Source: Pseudoduganella namucuonensis (GTDB taxonomy: Bacteria; Pseudomonadota; Gammaproteobacteria; Burkholderiales; Burkholderiaceae_D). From it: 64,000 nt of DNA. Of this stretch, positions 35,395 through 43,922 are shown piece by piece; within the stretch, counting starts at the first letter, position 1; every line of letters begins with the position of its first letter. A program made the translations under genes and the position numbers. Location: assembly GCF_900116645.1 (NCBI RefSeq), contig NZ_FPBO01000009.1, positions 1 to 64,000 of the forward strand, read 5' to 3'. Under the pieces are notes generated by a model. It had not been told where the DNA came from, searched no databases, and was given only the letters and a program-made list of their open reading frames with translations.

Positions 35395-35549
35395 GAAAAA
35401 CTCAGTTACCAAATGCGGGACTGCTCCTACATGGCCTACTGCGTGTGTCCTATGTCCTCTACATGAGCGTTGCACTACTATGGGGCCTCCTCATAGAGGA
35501 GCAGTGGTATCACCCAAGCAGTTTTGTCAACAGAGAGGAGAGAACTATC

Positions 35550-35984
35550 ATGGCTTCATCCAATCAAGGCGGCAGGGATCAGGACAGCAAACAGGACAGC
35601 AAACAGGATGTCAAGCAGGACAGCGGCAGCAAGCAGAGCGGTAGCCAGGGCAGCTCGCAGAGCAGCTCAAGCCAAGGCCGTAGCAAGCAAAGCGGCGACA
35701 CCAGCAATCGTGGTTTCGCATCCATGGATCCGGCCCGCCAGCGCGAAATAGCGTCCGAGGGCGGCCGCGCTGCGCACGAAAAAGGCACGGCACACGAATT
35801 CACTTCGGAAGAGGCCCGCCGGGCCGGCAGCATGAGCCACAAGAACGACCAGAACAGCCAGAGCAGCTCCAGCGGCTCGTCGTCGCGCAGCGGCGGCGGC
35901 CAGGGCAACCAGGGCAGCCAGGGCGGTTCCGGCAACCAGGGCGGCCAGGGCGGTTCCCGCTCGGGCGGTTCCGACAAGAAGTAA
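35550..35984 (+). CDS. KGG-motif stress protein
   Basis: A 144-residue hydrophilic protein, predicted disordered. One KGG-type repeat (stress-induced bacterial acidophilic repeat) lies in the middle: GGRAAHEKGTAHEFTSEEARRAG. Both flanks are low complexity, made of Gln/Ser/Gly/Lys runs (SGSKQSGSQGSSQ...; SGGGQGNQGSQGG). Similar proteins are general-stress/desiccation-type proteins of unknown mechanism. The ATG at 35550 follows a GAGAGGAGAG ribosome binding site; longer in-frame reads toward 35445 lack conservation. In the 155 bases upstream I see no clear promoter. Confidence 0.82.
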   Translation: MASSNQGGRDQDSKQDSKQDVKQDSGSKQSGSQGSSQSSSSQGRSKQSGDTSNRGFASMDPARQREIASEGGRAAHEKGTAHEFTSEEARRAGSMSHKNDQNSQSSSSGSSSRSGGGQGNQGSQGGSGNQGGQGGSRSGGSDKK

Positions 35985-36016
35985 GCGGGCATAGGCGGGC
36001 CGCGCCGGCCCGCCGC

Positions 36017-36037
36017 GGCGGACCGCCACGGTCCGCC
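36017..36037. repeat. REP-like hairpin 1 of 2
   Basis: A perfect 8-bp inverted repeat (GGCGGACC / GGTCCGCC) around a 5-base loop, just after the KGG gene. The same GGCGGAC stem occurs in the hairpin at 36056-36078. Confidence 0.65.
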
Positions 36038-36055
36038 TTACACCAGGCGTGAAGG

Positions 36056-36078
36056 AAGGCGGACCCTGTGTCCGCCTT
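36056..36078. repeat. REP-like hairpin 2 of 2
   Basis: A 9-bp perfect stem (AAGGCGGAC / GTCCGCCTT) with loop CCTGT. Together with 36017-36037 it forms a tandem pair with the same core between two convergent genes. No T-run is present, so it is not a classical intrinsic terminator. Confidence 0.65.
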
Positions 36079-36106
36079 CGCCGTTTACGTCACCGTTCCG
36101 CCGCCG

Positions 36107-36607
36107 TTACCGCACCTTGATGGTCTGGTGTTCGGCCATGTCCCGGGGCGGCTCGCCGGTGATGGCGGCGGCCGCCATCTTCAGGAACTGCACCATCTTG
36201 CTGGAGTGGACGTCCCAGTATTCGGCCTGCTGGATCTTGACCCTGATGAGCACGAGATGCGGATCGTCGAGGCCGCCGGGGAACCAGGCTTTCACCATCG
36301 GGTCCCACAGCTCCTCGGCCTTGGCGCGGTCGCGCAGCAGTTCGGCGCGGCCGGTGATGGAGACGTACAGGCTGGCGTCGACGTCGGCGAAGCTGACGTT
36401 GACGGCGGAATTGTTCAGCAGGTCACGCACGAAGGGCGACTGGTCCGAGGTGAAGAACCACAGGTTGCCCTCGTCGTCGAGCTGCTGCTGGGTGAGGGGA
36501 CGGCTCGTCAAACTGCCCGAGCCGTCGATGCTGGTGAACATGCCGAAGCGCACGCCCTTGATTTTGTGGGCTACGCTGGCCAGCAATTCCTTGTTGTAGA
36601 GAGCCAT
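36107..36607 (-). CDS. Pyridoxamine 5'-phosphate oxidase-family (general stress protein 26-like) protein
   Basis: A 166-residue split-barrel flavin-binding protein. MFTSIDGSGSLTSRPL, GNLWFFTSDQSPFVRDLLNN, YVSITGRAEL and AWFPGGLDDPHLVLIRVKIQQAEYW are typical of the general stress protein 26 / PNPOx-like family. Such proteins bind FMN, FAD or F420; the reaction is unknown. It is not pyridoxamine phosphate oxidase itself because the length and motifs differ. It faces the KGG stress gene convergently. Confidence 0.87.
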   Translation of the reverse strand: MALYNKELLASVAHKIKGVRFGMFTSIDGSGSLTSRPLTQQQLDDEGNLWFFTSDQSPFVRDLLNNSAVNVSFADVDASLYVSITGRAELLRDRAKAEELWDPMVKAWFPGGLDDPHLVLIRVKIQQAEYWDVHSSKMVQFLKMAAAAITGEPPRDMAEHQTIKVR

Positions 36608-36705
36608 GGCTTTCTCCTGATATGGGGGTGTCCCACGATAAGGCAGGCCGCCATGGCGCTCTGTACGTCAACGTACGCTGGGGAGATGGTCCGGTACCTG
36701 AACTT

Positions 36706-38955
36706 TTAATACATGAAGTTCGCGGTCAACTGGGCGGCGCGGTCGGTGCCGATCACGGCGCGCGAGCCGCCGTTGTTCAGCGTGCCGACGTAGAACTTGT
36801 CGAACAGGTTGTAGACGTTCAGCTGCAGCGTCACGTTCTTGGCGACGCGGTAGCTCGCCACCGCGTCCACCACCGTGTAGGCCGGGATGCCCGGCGTGTT
36901 CTGGGTGGCCAGGCTCACGGTCGGGTCGATCACGCGTTTCTGCTCGGAGGTGTAGCGCACGCCGCCGCCGAAGGTGAAGGCGTCGTTCAGCTTGTAGGTC
37001 GACCACAGCGTCGCCGTCAGGTCGGGCGACCAGCGGGTGCCCACGCCGGCCGCGCTGCCGCCGGTGGTGCCCTCGATGATGGACGCGTCCATGGTGGCGA
37101 TGCCGGCGATGATGCTCCAGTTGCGGGTCAGCTGGCCCACGGCGCCCAGTTCCACGCCCTCGACGCGGCGCTTGCCGGTCTGGCTGTAGGTGTTGGTGAC
37201 GGCGTCCTGCAGGAACAGCTCGTTCTTGTTGTCGGTGCGGTAGACGGCGGCGGTCAGCGCCAGCTGCTTGGCGATCACGTCCCACTTGGTGCCGAACTCG
37301 ATGTTGGTGGTCTTTTGCGGGTCCACGTTGGGCGAGGCCAGGTTGTTGGCGGCCGAGCTGAGCGAGAAGTTGGCGCTGCCCGGCGGCGTCTGCGAGGTCG
37401 CGTAGGACAGGTAGACGCTGCCGTTCTCAGCCGGCTTGTACAGCGCGCCGGCCTTCCAACTGGTCAGGTTGTCGGACTTGGCCAGGCGGCTGGCGATCAG
37501 CGCGCCGGTGGTGGGCGCCGTGGTCGACACGGTGGCCGAGTTGGTCTCGGTGCTGTAGTGCTCGGCGCGCACGCCGGCGTTCAGCTGCCACCGCTCGTTG
37601 AGCTTGACGGTGTCGAAGGCGTACACGGCGGCGGTGTTGGACTTGCCGCGGGTGTAGGCGCCGGTCGGCACGGGCGCGTAGCCGGTCAGCGCGTCGTTGC
37701 CGCCGGGGGTGTACAGGTTGGCGTTGGTGGCGGTGCCCAGGCCGCCGCGGGTGGGCGCGAACTGTTCCTCGGACAGGAATTCCAGGCCGGCCGAGACGGT
37801 GTGGCCGACGCCGCCGGTGGCGAACTCGGTGACCACGTTGGTGGTGTTGGCCAGGATGTCGTTCTCTTGCAGCACGCTCTGGCGGCTGCGGGCCACGGTC
37901 CAGGTGTTCTGCGCGCCGACGGCGGTGATCGCGTTGACGCCGGTCAGGATGCGGTCGATCTTGGACTTGCCGATCCGTGTGGTGTTGGTCAGCGTGCTTT
38001 TCGGGCCCAGCTCGTGCTCGATCTTGACGGTGCCCATGTCGGCCTCGGTCTTCTCGTAGTCGCTGGCGTAGCCGTAGAAGTTCTCGCGGTCCACGCGCGG
38101 CGCGCCCACGGCGTTGGGGCCGCTGCCGGCGGTCTGGTTGAAGCCCCGCAGGCCGACGGCGGGCACGCCGCCGTCCGGCGTGCCGTCCTGGCGCACGTGC
38201 TGCGAGTACAGGTAGACGCGGGTCGGGGTGCCCAGGCCGAAGGCCAGCGACGGCGCGATGCCGTGGCGGCGCTTGTCGATCACCTTGCGGCCCATCTGGC
38301 CGCCGTCCTCCACCATGGCGTTCAGGCGGAAGGCGCTGTTCTCGCCGATGCGGCGGTTCAGGTCGGCGGTGGCGCGCGCGGTCTCGCCGCTGTTGTAGCC
38401 GGCGGTGCCGGACAGCGCGTCCTCGCGGGTCGGCAGTTTCGAGGCCAGGTTGATGTAGCCGGCGGTCGCGCCGCGGCCGATGTCGGCGCCGGCCGGGCCC
38501 TTGGACACCTCGATCTGCTCGATGTTGAAGATGTCGCGCGTGATGGCGCCCAGGTCGCGGATGCCGTCCACGAAGATCGAGGACTGGGCGGAGAAGCCGC
38601 GCATCTGGAAGGTGTCGCCGGCGCTGGTGTTGCCGTTCTCGCCCAGCTGCAGGGTGATGCCCGGCGTGTTGCGCAGCGCCTCCACCAGCGACGAGGCGGC
38701 CTGTTCCTGCAGCACTTCCTTGCGGATCACGGTGATGGTCTGGGTGGTGTCCACCAGCGGCTGCGTCAATTTGGGGGAGGAGGCCTTCTCGGCCTTGTAC
38801 GACGCCTCGGCGGCGGCGCTGACTTTCACCTCGCCCAGGGTTTTTTCCTGCGCGTGCGCGGCGAGCGGCAGGCCGACGGCGGCCAGGGCGAACAGGGATT
38901 GGTTGAGCAGGGGTTGGGTGCTGAGCGGGTGCTTGCGGCTACGGATGACGGACAC
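36706..38955 (-). CDS. TonB-dependent siderophore receptor
   Basis: An outer-membrane beta-barrel receptor of 749 residues. Signal peptide ends ...LPLAAHAQ; a TonB-box-like EKTLGEVKVSA follows; plug domain has TITVIRKEVLQEQAASSLVEALRNTPGI, FQMRGF and EQIEVSKGPAG; the barrel ends AAQLTANFMY. It resembles catecholate-siderophore (Fiu-like) receptors, but the ligand cannot be stated. I chose GTG at 38955 because it lies 6 bases after GGAGAG and directly begins the signal sequence; upstream in-frame codons overlap the promoter. Fur-box-like sites at 39030-39048 and 39141-39159 lie in the divergent region. Confidence 0.92.
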   Translation of the reverse strand: MSVIRSRKHPLSTQPLLNQSLFALAAVGLPLAAHAQEKTLGEVKVSAAAEASYKAEKASSPKLTQPLVDTTQTITVIRKEVLQEQAASSLVEALRNTPGITLQLGENGNTSAGDTFQMRGFSAQSSIFVDGIRDLGAITRDIFNIEQIEVSKGPAGADIGRGATAGYINLASKLPTREDALSGTAGYNSGETARATADLNRRIGENSAFRLNAMVEDGGQMGRKVIDKRRHGIAPSLAFGLGTPTRVYLYSQHVRQDGTPDGGVPAVGLRGFNQTAGSGPNAVGAPRVDRENFYGYASDYEKTEADMGTVKIEHELGPKSTLTNTTRIGKSKIDRILTGVNAITAVGAQNTWTVARSRQSVLQENDILANTTNVVTEFATGGVGHTVSAGLEFLSEEQFAPTRGGLGTATNANLYTPGGNDALTGYAPVPTGAYTRGKSNTAAVYAFDTVKLNERWQLNAGVRAEHYSTETNSATVSTTAPTTGALIASRLAKSDNLTSWKAGALYKPAENGSVYLSYATSQTPPGSANFSLSSAANNLASPNVDPQKTTNIEFGTKWDVIAKQLALTAAVYRTDNKNELFLQDAVTNTYSQTGKRRVEGVELGAVGQLTRNWSIIAGIATMDASIIEGTTGGSAAGVGTRWSPDLTATLWSTYKLNDAFTFGGGVRYTSEQKRVIDPTVSLATQNTPGIPAYTVVDAVASYRVAKNVTLQLNVYNLFDKFYVGTLNNGGSRAVIGTDRAAQLTANFMY

Positions 38956-39029
38956 GGAACTCTCCAGGACAGTGGTTGGTGGCTGGCTGGTCCGCGGCGG
39001 TGCCGGTTGGCTGGCGTGATTATGTTGTT

Positions 39030-39048
39030 GCAAATGATAATCGTTCTC
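39030..39048. promoter_or_regulatory. Fur box upstream of the TonB receptor gene
   Basis: On the minus strand the 19-mer GAGAACGATTATCATTTGC matches 14 of 19 positions of the Fur consensus GATAATGATAATCATTATC. It lies 75 bases upstream of the receptor GTG and would repress it under iron-replete conditions. Confidence 0.75.
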
Positions 39049-39140
39049 AGTCCTATTTGCAATGCGGCAGTAACCTTCCAGCAATATATAGTGGATATAA
39101 ATATCGAAATGTAACAATACGCCATCGTTCATTGACTCCG

Positions 39141-39159
39141 AGAATGATAATCATTATCA
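39141..39159. promoter_or_regulatory. Near-perfect Fur box upstream of the PepSY-reductase operon
   Basis: GAGAATGATAATCATTATC matches the 19-base Fur consensus at 18 of 19 positions. It lies 49 bases before the PepSY gene and between the divergent receptor and operon, so it may control both. Confidence 0.92.
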
Positions 39160-39207
39160 TCTTCGAGTTCGCCAGCCACCAACCCCGACCACCCTGGAAA
39201 TCACCAA

Positions 39208-39840
39208 TTGAGCGCCTCCCCCCAAGCCAGCCGCGCCGTCTGGCTCAAGAACCTGCACCAGTGGCACTGGATCAGTTCCGCGCTATGCCTGCTGGGCATG
39301 TTTTTGTTCAGCATCACCGGCATCACCCTGAACCACGCCTCGCAGATCGAGGCCAAGCCCAGCGTGGTGCGCCGGCAGGGCACGGCGCCGGCCGCGCTGA
39401 CCGCCGAGCTGAGGAGGTTCGCCGAGGCGCACGACGGCGACAAGGCGCCGCTGCCGCCGGCGGCCGAGCTGTGGCTGCGCGACACCTGGTCGCTGAAGGC
39501 GGGCGGGCGCGCGGCCGAATGGTCGGTGGACGAGGTCTACCTGCCGCTGCCCAAGGCCGGCGGCGACGCCTGGGTGCGCATCGGCCTGGAGGACGGCGCG
39601 GCCGAGTTCGAGAACACCGACCGCGGCTGGATCTCGTGGCTGAACGACGTCCACAAGGGCCGCAACACGGGCGCCGCCTGGAACTGGTTCATCGACATCT
39701 TCGCCGGCGCCTGCCTGGTGTTCTGCGTCACCGGCCTGCTGATCCTGAAATTCCACGCCGCCAACCGGCCGTTCACCTGGCCCATGGTGGGACTGGGCGT
39801 GCTGATCCCGTTTGTCATCGCTTTGCTGTTCATACATTAA
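39208..39840 (+). CDS. PepSY-associated inner-membrane protein
   Basis: A 210-residue membrane protein of the PepSY-TM family. The first membrane helix begins NLHQWHWISSALCLLGMFLF and contains the characteristic HxW/TGITLNH His residues that are probable heme or quinone ligands. A periplasmic region of about 90 residues follows, then DVHKGRNTGAAWNWF and a second helix (GACLVFCVTGLLI), and a last helix (WPMVGLGVLIPFVIALLF). The start is TTG at 39208. It is the first gene of a five-gene operon behind a near-consensus Fur box. In such systems it would pass electrons across the inner membrane; this role is inferred. Confidence 0.85.
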   Translation: MSASPQASRAVWLKNLHQWHWISSALCLLGMFLFSITGITLNHASQIEAKPSVVRRQGTAPAALTAELRRFAEAHDGDKAPLPPAAELWLRDTWSLKAGGRAAEWSVDEVYLPLPKAGGDAWVRIGLEDGAAEFENTDRGWISWLNDVHKGRNTGAAWNWFIDIFAGACLVFCVTGLLILKFHAANRPFTWPMVGLGVLIPFVIALLFIH

Positions 39841-39852
39841 AGAAGGCTCCTT

Positions 39853-40365
39853 ATGAAATTACGCTATTCCATCGCGCTCAGCCTGCCGCTCGCCAGCGCC
39901 TCCGCCATGGCCGCCGACCTGGCGCTCAAGTTCGAGGTTCCACAACTGAACGTGGCCGAATACCACCGTCCCTACATCGCCGCGTGGCTGGAGAACGCGG
40001 ACCAGAAGGTGGTGACCAACCTGGCCGTGCTGTACGACGTCAAGAAGAAGGACAACGCCGGCACCAAGTGGCTGAAGGACATGCGCCAGTGGTGGCGCAA
40101 GAGCGGGCGCGACCTGGCGATGCCGGTGGACGGCGTCAGCGGCGCGACCAGGGCGCCGGGCGAGCACACGCTGGCCTTCCCGGTGGCGAAAGAGGCGCTG
40201 GACAAGTTGCCGGCCGGCCAGTACGTGCTGGTGGTGGAGGCCGCGCGCGAGGCCGGTGGCCGCGAGCTGGTGAAAGTGCCGCTGACCTGGCCGATGAAGC
40301 CGGCGCAGACGGCCAGCGCCAAGGGCAAGGAAGAACTGGGCAACGTCACCGTACACTATAAATAA
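39853..40365 (+). CDS. DUF2271 periplasmic protein with flavinylation-like SGAT motif
   Basis: A 170-residue secreted protein: signal peptide ends ASAMAADLA, then the DUF2271 domain (KFEVPQLNVAEYHRPYIAAWLE). The segment MPVDGVSGATRAPG at residues 90-103 contains SGAT with Thr at residue 99, preceded by Asp at 93. This matches the D-x-x-(S/T)-G-A-T pattern that ApbE enzymes flavinylate with FMN. An apbE gene is two genes downstream in the same operon. I therefore predict a covalently FMN-bearing periplasmic electron carrier. The motif is visible; the modification is inferred. Confidence 0.85.
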   Translation: MKLRYSIALSLPLASASAMAADLALKFEVPQLNVAEYHRPYIAAWLENADQKVVTNLAVLYDVKKKDNAGTKWLKDMRQWWRKSGRDLAMPVDGVSGATRAPGEHTLAFPVAKEALDKLPAGQYVLVVEAAREAGGRELVKVPLTWPMKPAQTASAKGKEELGNVTVHYK

Positions 40366-40373
40366 GGCTCGCC

Positions 40374-41195
40374 ATGAACAATCCAAGCAAACCCCTGCTG
40401 GCGCTGGCCCTGGCCGGCCTGGCGCTGAACGCCTACGCCCACAAACCGTGGATACTGCCGTCGTCCACCGTGGTGGAGGCCAAGGACGCGTGGGTCACCA
40501 TCGACGCCGCGATTTCCGAGGGCCTGTTCGAGATCGACCACCAGCCCATCAAGCTGGACGGCTTCTTCGTCAACGGCCCGGACGGCGCCAAGGTGCCGCT
40601 GCAAAACGCCACCACCGGCCGCCTGCGCAGCACTTTCGACGTGCAACTGGCCAAGCCGGGCACCTACAAGGTGGCGCTGGTGCAGCAGACCGTGTTCGGC
40701 AGCTACAAGCTGAATGGCGAGACCAAGCGTTTCCGCGGCACCGAGGAGTCGCTGGCCAAGGACGTGCCGGCCGGCGCGGAGGACGTCAAGCTGACCCGCA
40801 ACCACAGCCGCCTGGAAACCTTCGTGTCGGCCAACAAGACCGACGACGCGGTCCTGAAGCCGACCGGCGTGGGCCTGGAGCTGGTGCCGGTGACGCATCC
40901 GAACGACTTGCGCGCGGGCGAAAAGGCCACCTGGCGCTTCCTGCTGGACGGCAAGCCGGCCGCCAACCTGGGCTTCAGCCTGATCCCGGGCGGCGTGCGC
41001 TATCGCGGCACGCTGGGCGAGATCCGCAAGAACACCGACGCCAAGGGCGAGATCAGTTTCGAGCTGCCGGAGCCGGGCATGTACCTGGTGACCACCATCT
41101 GGCCGGCGCCGGCGCCGCAGGTGCAGGGCCAGCCGCCGCAAATGCAGCCGCGCCGCGTGACCTACGCGGCGACGGTGGAAGTGCTGCCGCAGTAA
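40374..41195 (+). CDS. DUF4198 periplasmic protein
   Basis: A 273-residue exported protein. After the signal peptide (LALALAGLALNAYA) the mature part begins HKPWILPSSTVVEAKDAWVTIDAAIS, the usual N-terminus of the DUF4198 family, where His at the first mature residue may bind metal (copper-like N-terminal His in relatives). The rest is beta-rich; the C-terminus YLVTTIWPAPAP...VTYAATVEV is typical. It starts 8 bases after the DUF2271 gene. Function unknown; genomic context points to metal or iron handling. Confidence 0.85.
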   Translation: MNNPSKPLLALALAGLALNAYAHKPWILPSSTVVEAKDAWVTIDAAISEGLFEIDHQPIKLDGFFVNGPDGAKVPLQNATTGRLRSTFDVQLAKPGTYKVALVQQTVFGSYKLNGETKRFRGTEESLAKDVPAGAEDVKLTRNHSRLETFVSANKTDDAVLKPTGVGLELVPVTHPNDLRAGEKATWRFLLDGKPAANLGFSLIPGGVRYRGTLGEIRKNTDAKGEISFELPEPGMYLVTTIWPAPAPQVQGQPPQMQPRRVTYAATVEVLPQ

Positions 41196-41215
41196 GCGCG
41201 GCCGCCGCTTCCGCC

Positions 41216-42265
41216 ATGCGCCGGGTACTCCTGCCTCATCGGCTCTCCGACGACCCGGCGCCCGCCGGCGCCATCCAGGAGCTGCGCGGCGCCTCCATGG
41301 GCACCTCCTGGTCGGTGCGGCTGGCCGCCACGCTGGACGCGGCCCGGCTGGAGGAGCTGCGCGCCGGCCTGCAGGCGCAGCTCGACGCGGTGGTGGCCGA
41401 GATGAGCCACTGGGACCCGGATTCCCATCTGGGCCGCTTCAACCGCGCGCCCGCCGGCACCTGGCACGCGCTGCCGCCGGCTTTCCACGATGTGCTGGCC
41501 TACGCGATGGAGGTGGGCCGCCTGTCCGGTGGCGCCTACGATCCCTGCGCCGGCGCCATCGTCGACGCCTGGGGTTTCGGCCCGCTGGATCGCCACGACC
41601 AGCCCGGCTTCACCGCGCCCGACGCGGCGCGCGTGCGCGCCTTGCTGGCGCAACGCGCGGCCTCGAACGTGGTGCTGGACACGGATGGCCGCCGCGCCTT
41701 CCAGCCGGGCGGCGCGCGGCTGGACCTGTCCGCCGTGGCCAAGGGCTACGGCGTGGACCGGCTGGCGCACTGGCTGGCGGCGCGGGGCCACCGCCACCAC
41801 CTGGTGGAGGTGGGCGGCGAGCTGCGCGGCGCCGGCGTCAAACCGGACGGCCAGCCGTGGTGGGTGGGGCTGGAGCGGCCCATCGGGGATACGCTGGCGT
41901 CGTCCGCGCCCGGCGAGATCGTGCTGGCGCTGCATGGCCTGGCCGTCGCCACCTCGGGCGACTACCGCCGCTATTTCGAGCACGGCGGCCGGCGCTACTC
42001 CCACACCATCGATCCCCGCACCGCCATGCCGATCGCCAACGAGCTGGCCTCCGTCACGGTGGTCCATCCCCACTGCATGGCGGCGGACGCGTGGTCCACC
42101 GCGCTGGGCGTGCTTGGGCCGCGGCACGGTCTGGCGCTGGCCGAGCGGCGGGGCCTGGCGGCGCGCTTCCTGGCGCGCGGCGAACACGGCTATACGGAAC
42201 ACCTCAGCGGCGCCATGCGCGCCATGCTGGAGGACGACGACGATCCGAATGAAGAGCAGCAATGA
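41216..42265 (+). CDS. apbE: FAD:protein FMN transferase ApbE
   Basis: Transfers FMN from FAD onto Thr/Ser residues of extracytoplasmic proteins. The 349-residue product shows GASMGTSWSVRL, MSHWDPDSHLGRFN, LDLSAVAKGYGVD and the metal/FAD motif HTIDPRTAMPI. The N-terminus is short and lacks an obvious signal peptide or lipobox, so its localisation is uncertain; ApbE normally works in the periplasm, and the upstream MRRVLLPHRL leader may not be the true start. The likely substrate is the SGAT motif of the DUF2271 protein in this operon. It overlaps the reductase gene by 4 bases. Confidence 0.92.
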   Translation: MRRVLLPHRLSDDPAPAGAIQELRGASMGTSWSVRLAATLDAARLEELRAGLQAQLDAVVAEMSHWDPDSHLGRFNRAPAGTWHALPPAFHDVLAYAMEVGRLSGGAYDPCAGAIVDAWGFGPLDRHDQPGFTAPDAARVRALLAQRAASNVVLDTDGRRAFQPGGARLDLSAVAKGYGVDRLAHWLAARGHRHHLVEVGGELRGAGVKPDGQPWWVGLERPIGDTLASSAPGEIVLALHGLAVATSGDYRRYFEHGGRRYSHTIDPRTAMPIANELASVTVVHPHCMAADAWSTALGVLGPRHGLALAERRGLAARFLARGEHGYTEHLSGAMRAMLEDDDDPNEEQQ

Positions 42266-43626
42266 TATTGACCAATGATTCCACCCGGCTGTTGTTGACC
42301 GCCGCCTGCTTCCTCGGCTACGGCCTGGTGTGCCTGGCGCCCTGGCTGCGGCTGCGCCGCAAGCGGCTGGCGGCCGGGCTGGTCGGCGAGGCCGCCGCGC
42401 GCGCGCCGGGCTGGATCGTGGCGCACGCCAGCCAGACCGGCAACGCCGAGGCGCTGGCAGGTCAGACGCTGGAAACCTTGCGCCTGGCCGGCATCCCCGC
42501 GCGGCTGTGCGAACTGTCCGAGCTGAGCGGGGCGGACCTGCAGGCGGCCGAGCGCGTGCTGTTCCTGGTCAGCACCTATGGCGAGGGCGACGCGCCGGAC
42601 GCCGCCGCCACCTTCTGCAGCCGGCTGATGACGCGCGCGCTGCCGCTGCCGAAGCTGCATTACGCGGTGCTGGCGCTGGGCGACAGTTCCTACGGCCAGT
42701 ATTGCGGCTTCGGCCGCGCGCTGGACGGGTGGCTGCGGGAGCAGGGCGCCAGCAGCCTGTTCGAGCGCATCGAGGTGGACCGCGGCGCCGAGCCGGCCAT
42801 CGCCGCGTGGCGCCAGCAGCTGAGCCACCTGGCCGGCACCAGCGACGCGCCGGACTGGAGCGCGCCCGACTTCGGCGCCTGGCGCCTGGCGGAGCGGCGC
42901 CAGCTCAACCCGGGCAGCCCCGGCGCCCCCATCTTCCACCTGGAACTGGAACCGGAGGAGGGCGCCTTGCCGGACTGGCAATCGGGCGACCTGGCCCAGG
43001 TGGCCGCGCCGGGCGACCCGTCGCGGCCGCGCGAATACTCGGTGGCCTCGATCCCGGCGGACGGCCGCGTGGCCCTGCTGGTGCGGCTGCACCTGCGCGC
43101 CGACGGCGGCGCCGGGCTGGCGTCCGGCTGGCTGTGCCGCGAGGCGGCCGTCGGCGCCACGGTGCGGCTGCGGCTGCGGCAGCACCGGCGCTTCCGGCTG
43201 GAGGCCAACGCCGGCCGGCCGCTGATCCTGATCGGCAACGGCAGCGGCATCGCCGGCCTGCGCGGCCACCTGCGCGCGCGGGCGCTGGCGGGCCAGGGGC
43301 GCAACTGGCTGCTGTTCGGCGAGCGCAACGCCGCGCACGACTATCATTACGCGGCCGAGTGGGACGCGCTGCGCGGCGGCGGCATGCTGGCCGGGCTGGA
43401 CCTGGCATGGTCGCGCGACGGCGGCGCGGCGCGCTACGTGCAGGACCTGCTGCCGCCCCGCGCCGACGCGCTGCGGGCCTGGCTGGACGATGGCGCGGCC
43501 ATTTACGTGTGCGGCAGCCTGGACGGCATGGCGGCGGGCGTGGACCGGGCGCTGGAGGGCATCCTGGGCCGCGCCTATCTGGACCGGCTTATCGCCGAAA
43601 ACCGCTACCGGCGCGACGTTTATTGA
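42262..43626 (+). CDS. Membrane-anchored flavodoxin/FNR-type reductase (CysJ-like)
   Basis: A 454-residue diflavin reductase. An N-terminal hydrophobic helix (LLLTAACFLGYGLVCLAPWL) anchors it to the inner membrane. A flavodoxin domain follows (ASQTGNAEALA, FLVSTYGEGD, LGDSSYGQYCGFG, residues 50-200), then an FNR-like domain (REYSVASIPA for FAD; IGNGSGIAGLRG and YVCGSLDGMA for NADPH; C-terminal ENRYRRDVY as in CysJ). It should take electrons from NADPH via FAD and FMN and feed the PepSY protein. ATGA overlap with apbE. The sulfite reductase hemoprotein is absent, so it is not a sulfite reductase. Confidence 0.9.
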   Translation: MILTNDSTRLLLTAACFLGYGLVCLAPWLRLRRKRLAAGLVGEAAARAPGWIVAHASQTGNAEALAGQTLETLRLAGIPARLCELSELSGADLQAAERVLFLVSTYGEGDAPDAAATFCSRLMTRALPLPKLHYAVLALGDSSYGQYCGFGRALDGWLREQGASSLFERIEVDRGAEPAIAAWRQQLSHLAGTSDAPDWSAPDFGAWRLAERRQLNPGSPGAPIFHLELEPEEGALPDWQSGDLAQVAAPGDPSRPREYSVASIPADGRVALLVRLHLRADGGAGLASGWLCREAAVGATVRLRLRQHRRFRLEANAGRPLILIGNGSGIAGLRGHLRARALAGQGRNWLLFGERNAAHDYHYAAEWDALRGGGMLAGLDLAWSRDGGAARYVQDLLPPRADALRAWLDDGAAIYVCGSLDGMAAGVDRALEGILGRAYLDRLIAENRYRRDVY

Positions 43627-43663
43627 GCCGGTTTATGATCCACATCAAACGATGTGGTAAAAC

Positions 43664-43697
43664 CGCCACAGATAAGAACGGTTCTGCTGTGGTTTTT
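43664..43697 (+). terminator. Terminator of the PepSY-reductase operon
   Basis: CCACAG...CTGTGG arms enclose an inner AGAAC/GTTCT pair and run into five T. It closes the five-gene operon 38 bases after the last stop. A smaller CCACATC/GATGTGG hairpin lies just upstream at 43640-43657. From here to 43922 I see only AT-rich leader sequence for the next gene. Confidence 0.8.
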
Positions 43698-43922
43698 CGA
43701 TACAAAATTCAATTTGATACGGTTTTTTCGAAATAATATACATTTATCGCATTTTTATGCCATTCTTGTAACTGAATTGCTGAAAAACATCCCCCTTCTT
43801 TCACAAAGCTGTCACATAATCCTTGCTCGATGAGCAATGGCTGTTAATTTTTCGCACTCGCGTTCCCGCATGCATTCACCTTGCTCATGTGTTTTGTAAC
43901 CCCACATTACAGGGAGTAATGA

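Noticed and set aside
39208..43626. Sulfite-assimilation genes (because of the CysJ-like reductase)
   Set aside because: No hemoprotein subunit or other sulfur gene is present, and the operon has a Fur box and apbE; iron-linked electron transfer fits better.
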